Origin: Comamonadaceae bacterium
GTDB lineage: Bacteria; Pseudomonadota; Gammaproteobacteria; Burkholderiales; Burkholderiaceae
Length of the DNA: 10,441 nt
Direction: 5' to 3'
NCBI GenBank assembly: GCA_947484245.1
Contig: CANKOT010000082.1
Location: forward strand, 1 to 10,441
In this document: piece by piece, positions 1 through 8,122 of the stretch
Position numbering within the stretch: position 1 is the stretch's first letter
Layout: each line of letters opens with the position of its first letter
Translations under genes and position numbers: made by a program
The notes under the pieces: generated by a model
Told to the model about the DNA's origin: nothing
Database searches by the model: none
Seen by the model: the letters and a program-made list of their open reading frames with translations, nothing else

Positions 1-1
1 G

Positions 2-997
2 CAAGTGACAGGCCTGCACATAGAAGATCGCAACACAGGCGCGCGAACGCATCTGGCTACGCAACATGTGGTGCTCGCTTTGGGTCACAGCGCCCGCGAC
101 ACCTTCACCCTGCTGTACGAGCGCGGTGTTTACATGGAAGCCAAAGCATTCTCAGTGGGCGTGCGCATTGAACATCCTCAAAGCGTGATTGATGCGGCTC
201 GTTGGGGCCGCCATGCAGGCCACCCCTTGCTGGGTGCGGCCGATTACAAACTGGTACACCACGCGCAAAACGGCCGCGCTGTTTACAGCTTTTGCATGTG
301 CCCCGGCGGCACCGTGGTGGCAGCCACCAGCGAAGCTGGCCGCGTGGTCACCAATGGCATGAGCCAATACTCACGCAACGAACGCAATGCCAACGCCGGC
401 ATGGTGGTGGCCATTGACCCATCAGATTACCCGCTTGATGTGGCATCGTGGCAAGCAGCCTTTGGCGACACCGATGGCTTGAAATGGGCCACACAAGCTC
501 AGGCCATGGCGCGGCAAAAGCCCAAGGCCTATCACCCCTTGTCGGGCATCGTGTTGCAACGGGCGCTTGAATCGAGGGCCTTTGTAGCGGGTGGTGAAAA
601 TTACACAGCCCCTGGTCAGTTGGTCGGTGATTTTTTAGCAGCACGAGCCTCCAAAGAATTTGGTGAAGTGGTGCCCTCTTACAAACCTGGTGTGAGCCTA
701 GGCGATTTGGCAACAGTGCTGCCACCTTATGCGATTGAAGCCATGCGCGAAGCCTTGCCTGTGTTTGGCCGCAAGATCAAGGGTTACGACATGAAGGATG
801 CCTTGCTCACTGGCGTTGAAACGCGCACATCCTCACCGCTCAAAATGACACGCGGTGAAAACTTTCAAAGCTTAAATACGCTTGGCCTTTACCCTGCTGG
901 CGAAGGCGCTAGTTATGCAGGTGGCATTTTGTCAGCGGGGGTGGATGGCATTAAAGTGGCCGAGGCTTTGGCTCAAGCAGTTATGGCAAAGCGTTGA
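2..997 (+). CDS. FAD-dependent dehydrogenase (COG2509-like), 5' end cut off by the window
   Basis: This is the C-terminal roughly 330 residues of a flavoprotein oxidoreductase. The reading frame is open to the first bases of the window, so the N-terminal FAD-binding Rossmann motif lies to the left and the GTG at position 5 is not a real start. Visible landmarks are the LALGHSARDTF stretch near the beginning, a VETRTSSPLK stretch near residue 270 and a YPAGEGASYAGGI segment near the end, which is the usual C-terminal flavin-contacting motif. These fit the family of uncharacterised FAD-dependent dehydrogenases (COG2509 type), normally about 540-570 residues. The substrate is unknown for the family. 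The gene ends at TGA 995-997 and converges on the next gene, with only 47 bp between the two stops. Family assignment is from recognised motifs; the physiological role is not inferable. Confidence 0.85.
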   Translation, partial: QVTGLHIEDRNTGARTHLATQHVVLALGHSARDTFTLLYERGVYMEAKAFSVGVRIEHPQSVIDAARWGRHAGHPLLGAADYKLVHHAQNGRAVYSFCMCPGGTVVAATSEAGRVVTNGMSQYSRNERNANAGMVVAIDPSDYPLDVASWQAAFGDTDGLKWATQAQAMARQKPKAYHPLSGIVLQRALESRAFVAGGENYTAPGQLVGDFLAARASKEFGEVVPSYKPGVSLGDLATVLPPYAIEAMREALPVFGRKIKGYDMKDALLTGVETRTSSPLKMTRGENFQSLNTLGLYPAGEGASYAGGILSAGVDGIKVAEALAQAVMAKR

Positions 998-1014
998 AAC
1001 AAAGCGCTTTGCCA
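984..1014 (+). other. 10-bp stem hairpin spanning the stop codon of the FAD dehydrogenase gene
   Basis: TGGCAAAGCG (984-993) pairs perfectly with CGCTTTGCCA (1005-1014) around an 11-base loop that contains the TGA stop. A run of six T starts at 1041, about 27 bases downstream, too far for a classical intrinsic terminator. The hairpin could slow decay from the 3' end or help terminate between two convergent genes. That role is inference. Confidence 0.35.
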
Positions 1015-1044
1015 AGTTGAGTCTGAGTCATCGCCCCCTCTTTT

Positions 1045-1680
1045 TTAGAATGTGTACTTACTGCCAAGGCTAAACACAGCCTTTCCACCCTGCTTGCCCC
1101 AAGTGCCATCCAATTGCAAACCGGGCATCACATCTTTGCGTAAACCGAACCCTACCAAAGGTTTGGACGCTCGTTGTGCTACAGATTCAATGTGTCCTGT
1201 CCATTCGCCAAAGTTTTGCTCCCAAGCCAGGCCCAAGCTTGGTTCATTCTTGCCTTCAATATTGCGCGTGCTCATCAAACTGCTGTGAATCGAGCCGCCC
1301 AGGATGTTGCAGCTCCCATTGGCTGCAACAAATGATTTTTGACCATCGCCCTTTTGCCAAACTGTTGCACCCAACACCCAAGCAAAGTAACAACCTTTGT
1401 CTTGCACAGCAGAGAGCTGCAACTTGGCTTGAAGCGTCTGACTGTGAGGGCCGCCTGCTGCAGTTCTTGTATCGACTGCAATCAAGTCAAGTCCAGGCAT
1501 GGGTGAGTAAGTGGGCGCTACAGTGAAAGTGCGCGAGCCATCGGCACCGCGAGACCAAAAAGCTTCAACATGTGCTACGCCTTTTTCATTGACATTGGCA
1601 TCGTCCACACTCAAAGGACGACCTGCGTGCGCAGACACACTCATTAAAGAAATAGCCAACAGGGCAAGGCTTTTTTTCAT
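1045..1680 (-). CDS. Exported protein, possibly a small outer-membrane barrel, function unknown
   Basis: A 211-residue protein that I cannot assign to a named family. It opens with a clear signal peptide (MKKSLALLAISLMSVSAHA, likely cut after AHA near residue 19). The mature part is rich in alternating polar/hydrophobic stretches, with many Gly, Ser and Thr. It ends in SLGSKYTF, a terminal aromatic preceded by alternating residues as in outer-membrane beta-barrel proteins. Two cysteines (near residues 97 and 123) could form a disulphide in the periplasm. The start is supported by AAAGAGAG about ten bases upstream on the minus strand. It lies 36 bp downstream of the LysE-type gene on the same strand, so it may be the last gene of a gnd transcript. 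The barrel and location calls are inference from composition and the C-terminal residue. Confidence 0.7.
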   Translation of the reverse strand: MKKSLALLAISLMSVSAHAGRPLSVDDANVNEKGVAHVEAFWSRGADGSRTFTVAPTYSPMPGLDLIAVDTRTAAGGPHSQTLQAKLQLSAVQDKGCYFAWVLGATVWQKGDGQKSFVAANGSCNILGGSIHSSLMSTRNIEGKNEPSLGLAWEQNFGEWTGHIESVAQRASKPLVGFGLRKDVMPGLQLDGTWGKQGGKAVFSLGSKYTF

Positions 1681-1716
1681 ACAATTTTCTCTCTTTAAAA
1701 GTTAGACATCACAGCT

Positions 1717-2322
1717 TTAAACAAACAAAACAGGCAGCATGGACACCACCAAAAACAATGCCATCGTCCAATTAAAAACTCTACGTACGGTCTTTTGCTG
1801 CAAATAATACTCAAGCTTGGCACCCAACCACACCCACACCCCCACACTTGGAAAATTGATGGCGCTGAACATGAAACACGTCAGCACCACAAAAGTGAGT
1901 GATGCATCGGTGGGCATGTAGTTGCTGAAATAACCAATGGCCATGATCCAGGCTTTTGGATTAACCCACTGGAAAGCTGCAGCACCCAAAAATGTGATGG
2001 GCTGTGCGGCTTCCTCGCCATGGCGCTGTGGTGCCCCACTGCGTGCCACACCCCATGCCAAATATACCAAATAAGCAAAGCCCACCACTTTCATCACTTG
2101 GTACACAAAAGGATAAGCCTCCAGCAAACTTTCCAAACCTGCACCGACCAGCAGCAACATGACAAAGTGGCCAAGCGACACACCCAGCCAGTGGGGCAAA
2201 GTACGTTTTACGCCAAAGTTCACGCCAGAGGCCAAAAGCATCATATTGTTAGGGCCCGGCGTGATGGAGGTCACGAAGGCAAACATGGCCATGGCTGCCA
2301 CCAGTTCCACATTGAAATTCAT
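1717..2322 (-). CDS. LysE/RhtB-family amino-acid exporter
   Basis: A 201-residue inner-membrane protein, close to the usual 200-210 residues of this family. It has several hydrophobic segments (about residues 5-25, 42-63, 75-92, 112-131, 141-163, 183-200). It also carries the family motif SITPGPNN at residues 19-26 followed by a glycine-rich ASGVNFG, as expected for LysE/RhtB proteins, which export amino acids such as lysine, threonine or homoserine. The substrate cannot be told from sequence. The open frame continues far upstream inside gnd, but the homologous part starts at the ATG at 2322. That ATG overlaps the gnd stop by one base (TGATG), suggesting translational coupling to gnd. The family call is firm; specificity is unknown. 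Confidence 0.9.
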   Translation of the reverse strand: MNFNVELVAAMAMFAFVTSITPGPNNMMLLASGVNFGVKRTLPHWLGVSLGHFVMLLLVGAGLESLLEAYPFVYQVMKVVGFAYLVYLAWGVARSGAPQRHGEEAAQPITFLGAAAFQWVNPKAWIMAIGYFSNYMPTDASLTFVVLTCFMFSAINFPSVGVWVWLGAKLEYYLQQKTVRRVFNWTMALFLVVSMLPVLFV

Positions 2323-3737
2323 CACTGAATGTCCTGGGTCCATTGCGTGTGAAATTTGCCCGGCTTGTCCAAACGCTGATACGTGTGAGCGCCAAAGTAA
2401 TCGCGCTGCGCTTGCAGCAAGTTGGCAGGCAAACGTTCGGTGCGGTAGGCGTCGTAATAGCTCAAGGCGCTCATGAACGCAGGCACTGCCACGCCATTCA
2501 TGGCTGCCATGGCCACTACCTCGCGCAGGTCTTGTTGGCACTCGGCCATCCGATGCGCAAAATGCTCGTCCATTAGCAAGTTGGCGAGATCGTGCTGATC
2601 GGCAAAAGCGCGGCGGATGTCTTCCAACAAATGTGCGCGAATGATGCAGCCCGCGCGCCAAACCGATGCCACTTTGTCCATGGGCAACTGCCAATCGTGT
2701 TTTTTGTCGCCAGCTTTGAGCAATGCAAATCCTTGTGCATAAGCACAAATTTTGGCAGCCAACAGCGCACCTTTTATTTTGGGCAAGACCCCTTCTAAAT
2801 TTTGCACAGTTTGGGGCTTAGGGCCTCTGAGTAATTTGGAAGCCACAGCACGTTCAGCATGAAGCGCGCTCATGGTGCGTGCAAAAACAGCATCGGCAAT
2901 GGTGGGAGCACTCACGCCTAAATCCAAGGCCACTTGGCTGGTCCATTTTCCTGTGCCTTTTTGTTCGGCTGTGTCCAAAATCATTTCCACCAAGGCCTTG
3001 CCTGTTTCAGGATCCGTGTGGGCCAAGATGTCGGCAGTGATGTCGATCAAATAACTGCTCAGCTCGCCCTGACCCCACTGGCGAAACACATTGCTCATTG
3101 GCTGCGCCGTCATGCCCAGACTTTTCATGATCGCATAAGCTTCACAAATCATTTGCATGTCGGCGTATTCAATGCCGTTGTGCACCATCTTCACAAAGTG
3201 ACCAACACCGCCAGGGCCCATCCATTCGCAGCAGGGCTGTCCATCATCGGCTTTGGCGGCGATGGCTTGTAAAAAGGGCCTGACCAAGGGCCATGCCTCA
3301 GAAGATCCACCAGGCATCAAGGCGGGTCCTTTTAAAGCGCCTTCTTCGCCACCACTCACACCAGCACCCACATACAAAATGCCTGTGCCTTCAAGCGATT
3401 CCATTCTGCGCTGGGTGTCGCGGTAATGGGTGTTGCCACCATCGATCACCACGTCACCTGGCGATAGCAAGGTGCGCAGTTCGTTGAGTACAGCATCGAC
3501 AGGTGCACCAGCAGGCACCATGAGCCAAACGCGGCGGGGCAGTTGCAGATTGGCAACCAACTCTTTGAGGGAATGGGCAGCGCAGGCGTTCAGGTCTTGG
3601 GTGCGTTTTGCAAAACTGTTTCTTTTGTTCTCATCCAAATCGAAGCCAGTGACGCTGAAGCCGTTGCGCTCCAAATTCAAAGCGAGGTTTTCGCCCATGA
3701 CGCCAAGGCCGATGAGTCCAATTTTTGTGGCTTGCAT
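2322..3737 (-). CDS. gnd: 6-phosphogluconate dehydrogenase, decarboxylating
   Basis: A full-length 471-residue cytosolic enzyme. It oxidises and decarboxylates 6-phosphogluconate to ribulose 5-phosphate in the oxidative pentose phosphate pathway. The Rossmann motif GLGVMGENLALN is at residues 10-21. The substrate and catalytic region has GVSGGEEGALKGP (126-138) and HFVKMVHNGIEYADMQ (180-195, with catalytic Lys183). The family signature ILDTAEQKGTGKW ends at 265, and the C-terminal tail RDYFGAHTYQRLDKPGKFHTQW (445-466) contacts the partner subunit. After the second beta strand it reads FDLDENK, whereas E. coli Gnd reads FNRSREK. The Arg34 that binds the NADP 2'-phosphate is therefore missing and Asp33 is present, which hints at NAD preference. 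It is 47 bp from repeat element A, so any promoter is very close to or inside that element. No strong ribosome-binding site is evident. Confidence 0.95.
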   Translation of the reverse strand: MQATKIGLIGLGVMGENLALNLERNGFSVTGFDLDENKRNSFAKRTQDLNACAAHSLKELVANLQLPRRVWLMVPAGAPVDAVLNELRTLLSPGDVVIDGGNTHYRDTQRRMESLEGTGILYVGAGVSGGEEGALKGPALMPGGSSEAWPLVRPFLQAIAAKADDGQPCCEWMGPGGVGHFVKMVHNGIEYADMQMICEAYAIMKSLGMTAQPMSNVFRQWGQGELSSYLIDITADILAHTDPETGKALVEMILDTAEQKGTGKWTSQVALDLGVSAPTIADAVFARTMSALHAERAVASKLLRGPKPQTVQNLEGVLPKIKGALLAAKICAYAQGFALLKAGDKKHDWQLPMDKVASVWRAGCIIRAHLLEDIRRAFADQHDLANLLMDEHFAHRMAECQQDLREVVAMAAMNGVAVPAFMSALSYYDAYRTERLPANLLQAQRDYFGAHTYQRLDKPGKFHTQWTQDIQ

Positions 3738-3784
3738 AGATATTTGCAGTTTCTATTTTTTCTTGGATTTTCGCATGGGGGGAG

Positions 3785-3937
3785 AATAATTGGGGTCAGA
3801 TCAACATTAATTTGAGCAATCAGTGAGGGCTGAAGGCAAGAGGGGCTTCCTCATACTGGGGTACCAGAAATCGTTCAGCCCCCCTTGCCTTCAGCCCTCA
3901 CTGATTGGAAATTAATGTTGATCTGACCCCAATTATT
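3785..3937. repeat. Palindromic element copy A (long inverted repeat with 29-nt core)
   Basis: A 153-bp inverted repeat between gnd and glmS. The left arm is 3785-3847 and the right arm 3877-3937; they match except for one substitution (near 3842) and a short indel near 3814. The outer end reads AATAATTGGGGTCAGATCAA on both sides in inverse. The inner end is G-rich (AGGGGCT / AGCCCCC). The 29-base loop at 3848-3876 begins TCCTCATACT and ends AAATCGTTC, with a small CTGG...CCAG stem in its centre. The same core occurs at 3978-4006, 9100-9128 and 10291-10319. No open reading frame is plausible inside. It resembles REP/REPIN or MITE-type non-autonomous elements; the family name is not certain. 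Confidence 0.9.
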
Positions 3938-3949
3938 TTTCACCCACAA

Positions 3950-4034
3950 GAAGTTGATGGGATGGGGTGAGGGGGCTGAACGATTTCTGGTACTCCAGTA
4001 TGAGGAAGCCCCCTCACACCATCGCATCAACGTC
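3950..4034. repeat. Palindromic element copy A', short variant with different outer arms
   Basis: Only 12 bp from copy A and 32 bp past the glmS stop. The 28-base arms (3950-3977 and 4007-4034) pair with three mismatches. Only their inner end (GGGGGCT / AGCCCCC) resembles the arms of the other copies; the outer part, with GTTGATG and GGGTGAG, does not. The loop at 3978-4006 is the same 29-base core as in the other copies, in the opposite orientation to copy A, and shares with copy B the A variant at the single variable position. The strong hairpin could serve as the 3' end structure of the glmS transcript, but no T run follows it. That role is inference. Confidence 0.8.
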
Positions 4035-4066
4035 CATCCGGCGCAAAACGGCACCTAACCAAACCT

Positions 4067-5968
4067 TCACTCTACCGTCACACTCTTCGCCAAGTTGCGC
4101 GGCTTGTCCACATCCGTGCCTCGCGCACAAGCCGTGTGATAGGCCAACAACTGCAGAGGTACCACGTGAAGAATGGGCGACAACACGCCATAGTGCTCGG
4201 GCATGCGAATCACATTAACACCTTCACTACTCTCAATCTTGGTATCGCCATCGGCTAACACATACAGCACACCACCTCGCGCCCGCACTTCTTGAATATT
4301 GCTTTTGAGTTTTTCCAAAAGCACATCGTTGGGTGCAACTGTCACCACCGGCATCTCACTGGTCACCAAGGCTAAGGGGCCATGCTTGAGTTCACCAGCG
4401 GCATAGGCCTCCGCATGAATGTAGGTAATCTCTTTTAACTTTAGAGCACCTTCTAGTGCAATGGGGTAATGCGTGCCACGGCCCAAGAACAAGGCGTTTT
4501 CTTTCGAGGCAAACTCTTGCGACCAGCTGATGATTTGCGGCTCAAGCGCCAACACAGCTTGCAAAGCGGCGGGCAAATGGCGCATGTCTTTCAAGTGCAT
4601 GGCTTCGTCTGCGTCACTCAATCGACCTTTGCTTTGGGTCAAAGCCAGGGTTAGCAAAAACAAGCCTGCCAACTGCGTGGTGAACGCCTTGGTAGAGGCC
4701 ACTCCAATTTCAGTGCCCGCACGTGTGACATAGGCCAACTTGCACTCACGCACCATGGCCGAAGTGGCCACGTTGCAAATGGTGAGCGTGTGGTGCATGC
4801 CCAAACTTTGCGCATGGCGCAATGCCGCCAAGGTGTCTGCCGTTTCGCCCGACTGCGTGATGGTCACCACCAAAGTTTTGGGGTTGGGCACTGAATCTCT
4901 GTAGCGATATTCGCTGGCAATTTCCACTTGGCAAGGCATTTGGGCCACGGATTCCAGCCAATACTTGGCCACGCAGCCGCTGTAATAACTGGTGCCACAC
5001 GCCAAGATAAGCACATTGTCAATTTCCTTGAAGACTTTGTAAGCACTGGCTGAATTGGCGCCGCCATTCACACCATCAAACAACTCGGGCACGATGTGCT
5101 CGACGCCTTCCAAAGTATCTGCAATGGCGCGGGGTTGCTCAAAAATTTCTTTCTGCATGTAGTGCCTGTATGGCCCTAACTCTGCAGCACCGCTGTGCGC
5201 ATGAACGGTTTTGACCGGACGTTCTACACGCTCATGGTTGCTGTCTTCAATCCAATACTTGCCCAATTGAATATCGACCAAGTCGCCTTCTTCGAGGTAC
5301 ACAATTTGATCGGTCACGCCTGCAAGGGCCATGGCATCGCTGGCCAAAAAGTTTTCATGGTGCGATGTGCCCACGCCCAAAATAAGCGGCGAGCCTGCGC
5401 GAGCACCTACCACACGTTGGGGTTCGTCTTTGTGAAAAACGGCAATGGCGTAAGCGCCTTTCAGCTCCAAAACCGTACGCTTCACAGCCTCAAACAAATC
5501 GCCGTCATACACACTGTCCACCCAATGCGAGATCACCTCGGTGTCAGTTTGGCTGGTGAACACATAGCCCTTGGCTTGCAATTGCGCACGCAATTCGTCG
5601 TGGTTTTCAATGATGCCGTTGTGCACCAAAGCCACACGGCCGGGTTTGGTTTCCAAGGAGGCCAAACTGCCTGGGCCAGAACTAAAGTGGGGGTGTGCGT
5701 TGTGGACAGCCGGTGCGCCGTGCGTGGCCCAGCGGGTGTGCGCAATGCCGGTGCCGCTTGCCAAATGATCGGTTTCAATTTGGCTCATGAGTTCAGACAC
5801 GCGCGAGGTACTGCGAGCACGTTTGAGTCCGCCCTGCCCGCGTTTGAGGCTGGCCTCATGGATTGCCACGCCGCAAGAGTCGTAGCCTCGGTATTCCAAG
5901 CGTTGCAGACCTTGTACCAAGATGGGAACGATGTTTCTATCGGAAACTGCACCAACAATGCCGCACAT
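4067..5968 (-). CDS. glmS: Glutamine--fructose-6-phosphate aminotransferase (isomerizing)
   Basis: A 633-residue enzyme making glucosamine 6-phosphate from fructose 6-phosphate and glutamine, the first committed step to UDP-GlcNAc for peptidoglycan and LPS. The start at 5968 gives MCGIVGAV, so Cys becomes the N-terminal nucleophile of the class II glutaminase domain after Met removal. An upstream in-frame ATG at 5983 would bury that Cys and is rejected. Glutaminase motifs include TRWATHG and [12 protein letters not shown]. The two SIS sugar-isomerase domains show [25 protein letters not shown] and [13 protein letters not shown], and the C-terminal lid [13 protein letters not shown] is intact. 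A GAAGGG stretch upstream is a plausible ribosome-binding site. It is somewhat longer than E. coli GlmS (609), partly from an insertion of about 12 residues before VALVHNG. Nothing in the 5' region looks like a glmS ribozyme. Confidence 0.97.
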   Translation of the reverse strand: MCGIVGAVSDRNIVPILVQGLQRLEYRGYDSCGVAIHEASLKRGQGGLKRARSTSRVSELMSQIETDHLASGTGIAHTRWATHGAPAVHNAHPHFSSGPGSLASLETKPGRVALVHNGIIENHDELRAQLQAKGYVFTSQTDTEVISHWVDSVYDGDLFEAVKRTVLELKGAYAIAVFHKDEPQRVVGARAGSPLILGVGTSHHENFLASDAMALAGVTDQIVYLEEGDLVDIQLGKYWIEDSNHERVERPVKTVHAHSGAAELGPYRHYMQKEIFEQPRAIADTLEGVEHIVPELFDGVNGGANSASAYKVFKEIDNVLILACGTSYYSGCVAKYWLESVAQMPCQVEIASEYRYRDSVPNPKTLVVTITQSGETADTLAALRHAQSLGMHHTLTICNVATSAMVRECKLAYVTRAGTEIGVASTKAFTTQLAGLFLLTLALTQSKGRLSDADEAMHLKDMRHLPAALQAVLALEPQIISWSQEFASKENALFLGRGTHYPIALEGALKLKEITYIHAEAYAAGELKHGPLALVTSEMPVVTVAPNDVLLEKLKSNIQEVRARGGVLYVLADGDTKIESSEGVNVIRMPEHYGVLSPILHVVPLQLLAYHTACARGTDVDKPRNLAKSVTVE

Positions 5969-6124
5969 AAGCCAACCCTTCAATTTGAATGTGGCAGGAT
6001 CTTATGCTTCTTATAATGAAATTAGTTTAAATTTTATTAACTTATATGAATTTAAATTTCATATATTATGATGAATGAATTATTATTTCTTTTATTAACT
6101 AAATTTGACACTAATCACAATTCC
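5969..6124. promoter_or_regulatory. AT-rich divergent control region between glmS and the Lrp-type regulator gene
   Basis: These 156 bp lie between two divergent genes and are much more AT-rich than the surrounding DNA. A TATAAT at 6012-6017 (plus strand) overlaps a TATAAG on the minus strand (6015-6010), so back-to-back -10 elements are possible, though neither has a well-spaced -35. Two roughly nested inverted repeats are seen: ATGAAATT (6016-6023) with AATTTCAT (6055-6062), and TTTAAATT (6026-6033) with AATTTAAA (6049-6056). Symmetric AT-rich sites like these suit Lrp/AsnC-type dimers, so autoregulation and control of glmS are plausible. Promoter positions are guesses; the symmetry is directly visible. 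Confidence 0.5.
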
Positions 6125-6631
6125 ATGACGGACTTATCTCAAATTTCAACGAGCTCACTAGACGCTACCGACCTCAAGTTGCTGGCCCTGTTGCAAGCCG
6201 ATGCCAGTCTCAACAACGTAGCCTTGGCCGAAAAGTTGCACATTTCCGCGCCCACCTGCCTGCGCAGAACCAAGCGCTTGCAACAAGAGGGCTGGATCGA
6301 AAAGCAAGTGGCCATTTTGTCTGCCGACAAATTGGGGCAGTACATGGGCCACGGCCTGACGGCCTTGATAGAAGTCAGCCTGGACAAACAGGGCGAAGAA
6401 TGGCTACAGGCTTTCGAAACACGCGCAGTGCAAGAGCCGGCGGTTCAGCAGTGCTGGCGTGTATCACCTGGGCCCGACTTCGTGCTGGTGGTGCAAACGC
6501 CAGACATGCCCGCCTACTTGGCGCTCACACAAAAATTGCTCACACAAGATGCCAATGTGCGAAACGTCAAAGCCTTCTTCAGCCTCAAGCGCGCCAAGTT
6601 TGGCACTGAGCTCAGCCTGCCAACTGCTTGA
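6125..6631 (+). CDS. Lrp/AsnC-family transcriptional regulator
   Basis: A DNA-binding regulator of 168 residues from the ATG at 6125. The N-terminal winged helix-turn-helix spans about residues 11-60 (LDATDLKLLALLQ, then LAEKLHISAPTCLRRTKRL as recognition region, then GWIEK). The C-terminal half (about 75-155) is the ligand-binding, dimerising RAM/AsnC domain, with VQQCWRVSPGPDFVLVVQTPD in the position where Lrp proteins have the G-x-x-D turn. An in-frame ATG lies at 6068, but it would add 19 residues encoded by very AT-rich DNA with no ribosome-binding site, so 6125 is preferred. Upstream spacing to either start lacks a strong Shine-Dalgarno. It is divergent from glmS and convergent with glmU (33 bp between stops). 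A role in controlling amino-sugar synthesis is inference from position only. Confidence 0.9.
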   Translation: MTDLSQISTSSLDATDLKLLALLQADASLNNVALAEKLHISAPTCLRRTKRLQQEGWIEKQVAILSADKLGQYMGHGLTALIEVSLDKQGEEWLQAFETRAVQEPAVQQCWRVSPGPDFVLVVQTPDMPAYLALTQKLLTQDANVRNVKAFFSLKRAKFGTELSLPTA

Positions 6632-6664
6632 GGTTCAGAAGTCCACAGGCTCACTAAGCTGCAG

Positions 6665-8122
6665 TTATTTGGCCGCAGGTTTTTTCTTCGGCCTTTGCCA
6701 ATTGGCAATGCTGGTTTGCCGGCCACGCGCCACACTCAGAGCGCCAGGCTCGGTGCTTTTTGAAATGGCCGAGCCCCCGCCCACTGTACCGCCCGCACCA
6801 ATGGTGACAGGGGCAATCAGCACGCAATTACTGCCAATGTGCACATCGTTTTCAATCACGGTGCGGTGCTTGTTGGCGCCATCGTAGTTGGCCGTGATGC
6901 TGCCAGCACCGAAGTTCACGCGCTCGCCCACCGTGGTATCGCCCAGGTAAGCCAAGTGATTGGCTTTGGCGCCTTTGGCCATGGTGGAATTTTTGACTTC
7001 CACAAAGTTTCCAATGTGCACTTCAGCGGCCAAATCTGCGCCAGGCCTCAGCCGCGCAAAGGGACCAATCAAAGAGCCCTCGCCCACCGTCACACCCAGC
7101 TTTTCTCCATCAATGTGCGTAAAGGCGTGAATCACGGCACCTGCGGCAATGCGCGCATTGGCAATGAAGCAATTGGGGCCAACGCGCACGCCTTCGCCCA
7201 AATGGACTCGGCCTGCAAAGACGCAGTTCACATCAATTTCCACATCGGCTTCGCAGTGCAAGTCTCCCCGCACATCCAAGCGAGCAGGATCGGCCAGGCG
7301 CACGCCTTGGAGCATCAATTCGTTGGCATTTTTCAACTGAAAAGCGCGCTCCAATTGAGCCAGTTGTTGGGGGCTGTTGACGCCCGTCACTTGCAGCTCG
7401 TCTTGAATGCGATGCGCCACCACTTTCACGCCATCGGCCACAGCCCACTTGACCACATCGGTAAGGTAGTACTCACCTTGGGCATTTTGATTGTCCAGTT
7501 TGGCCAGCCAGGTTTTGAGTTGTTTGGCGGGCACCGCCATGATGCCGCTGTACACCTCTTGAATTTGGAGCTGCTCTGGGCTGGCATCTTTTTGCTCCAC
7601 GATGGCCAGCACGTGATCGCCTTGCACGTTGCGCACAATGCGGCCATAGCCTGTGGGGTTGGGCATGTCTAGGGTCAGCAAAGCCAAACAATCGGCAGAC
7701 GCTGCGCCTTCACGCACGCAAGCGATCAAAGCCTTGAGCGTGTCGGTTTGGGTCAGGGGCACATCGCCAGACAACACCACCACCAAGCCATCGTCTGCCA
7801 GTTCAGGCACTGCTTGTTGCACCGCATGACCGGTACCCAGCTGAGGTTCTTGCCGCACAAATTTGATCGCCAAAGCACTCGGTGTCTGGGCAACAGCAGC
7901 TTCAACTTCAGCTGCACCGTGGCCCGTAATCACCACAGCAGAACGCGCTTTCAGTTGCGCCGCTGTGCCCAGCACATGACCTAACAAAGGTTTTCCTGCC
8001 AAACGTTGCAAAACCTTGGGCAGGCGGCTTTTCATTCGAGTACCCTTACCCGCGGCCATGACAACCACGTCCAGCGGCCGTTCGAGCGAAAATGTAGTTT
8101 GTTTAACTGAGGTGTCCGGCAT
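6665..8122 (-). CDS. glmU: Bifunctional GlcNAc-1-phosphate uridyltransferase / glucosamine-1-phosphate acetyltransferase
   Basis: A 485-residue enzyme acetylating glucosamine 1-phosphate and then coupling it to UTP to give UDP-GlcNAc. The N-terminal pyrophosphorylase domain has MAAGKGTRMKSRLPK (22-36), QLGTGHA (94-100), SGDVPL (118-123) and NAQGEYYLTD (213-222). The C-terminal left-handed beta-helix is visible as hexapeptide repeats from about 280 to 465. It includes the acetyltransferase site KANHLAYLGD (386-395, with the catalytic His at 389) and GAGSITANYDGANKHRT. The start at 8122 is chosen because it has AAAGGA ten bases upstream on the minus strand and no other ATG, GTG or TTG precedes the conserved core. 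An earlier in-frame ATG at 8194 is rejected. The chosen ATG overlaps the ATG of the divergent lipoprotein gene. Confidence 0.96.
   Translation of the reverse strand: MPDTSVKQTTFSLERPLDVVVMAAGKGTRMKSRLPKVLQRLAGKPLLGHVLGTAAQLKARSAVVITGHGAAEVEAAVAQTPSALAIKFVRQEPQLGTGHAVQQAVPELADDGLVVVLSGDVPLTQTDTLKALIACVREGAASADCLALLTLDMPNPTGYGRIVRNVQGDHVLAIVEQKDASPEQLQIQEVYSGIMAVPAKQLKTWLAKLDNQNAQGEYYLTDVVKWAVADGVKVVAHRIQDELQVTGVNSPQQLAQLERAFQLKNANELMLQGVRLADPARLDVRGDLHCEADVEIDVNCVFAGRVHLGEGVRVGPNCFIANARIAAGAVIHAFTHIDGEKLGVTVGEGSLIGPFARLRPGADLAAEVHIGNFVEVKNSTMAKGAKANHLAYLGDTTVGERVNFGAGSITANYDGANKHRTVIENDVHIGSNCVLIAPVTIGAGGTVGGGSAISKSTEPGALSVARGRQTSIANWQRPKKKPAAK

Noticed and set aside
2323..2748. Long N-terminal extension of the LysE-type exporter frame
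   Set aside because: It lies wholly inside gnd in another frame, is rich in Arg/His/Cys without membrane character, and the family homology starts at the ATG at 2322.
3848..3876. Integron attC site
   Set aside because: No RYYYAAC/GTTRRRY pair, no extrahelical base pattern visible and no integrase or cassette array around it.
3785..4034. CRISPR array or tandem repeats
   Set aside because: The repeats are inverted palindromes with large arms and no regular direct repeat and spacer pattern; no cas gene is present.
5195..6016. 273-residue open frame on the plus strand opposite glmS
   Set aside because: It is antisense to well-supported glmS codons, with no recognisable domain; it is a shadow of that gene's codon bias.
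5969..6067. glmS ribozyme or riboswitch upstream of glmS
   Set aside because: The region is AT-rich with no conserved ribozyme core, and this RNA class is known mainly from Gram-positive bacteria.
6839..7672. 277-residue open frame on the plus strand opposite glmU
   Set aside because: It is antisense to glmU, His-rich and low in family-like motifs; a shadow frame.
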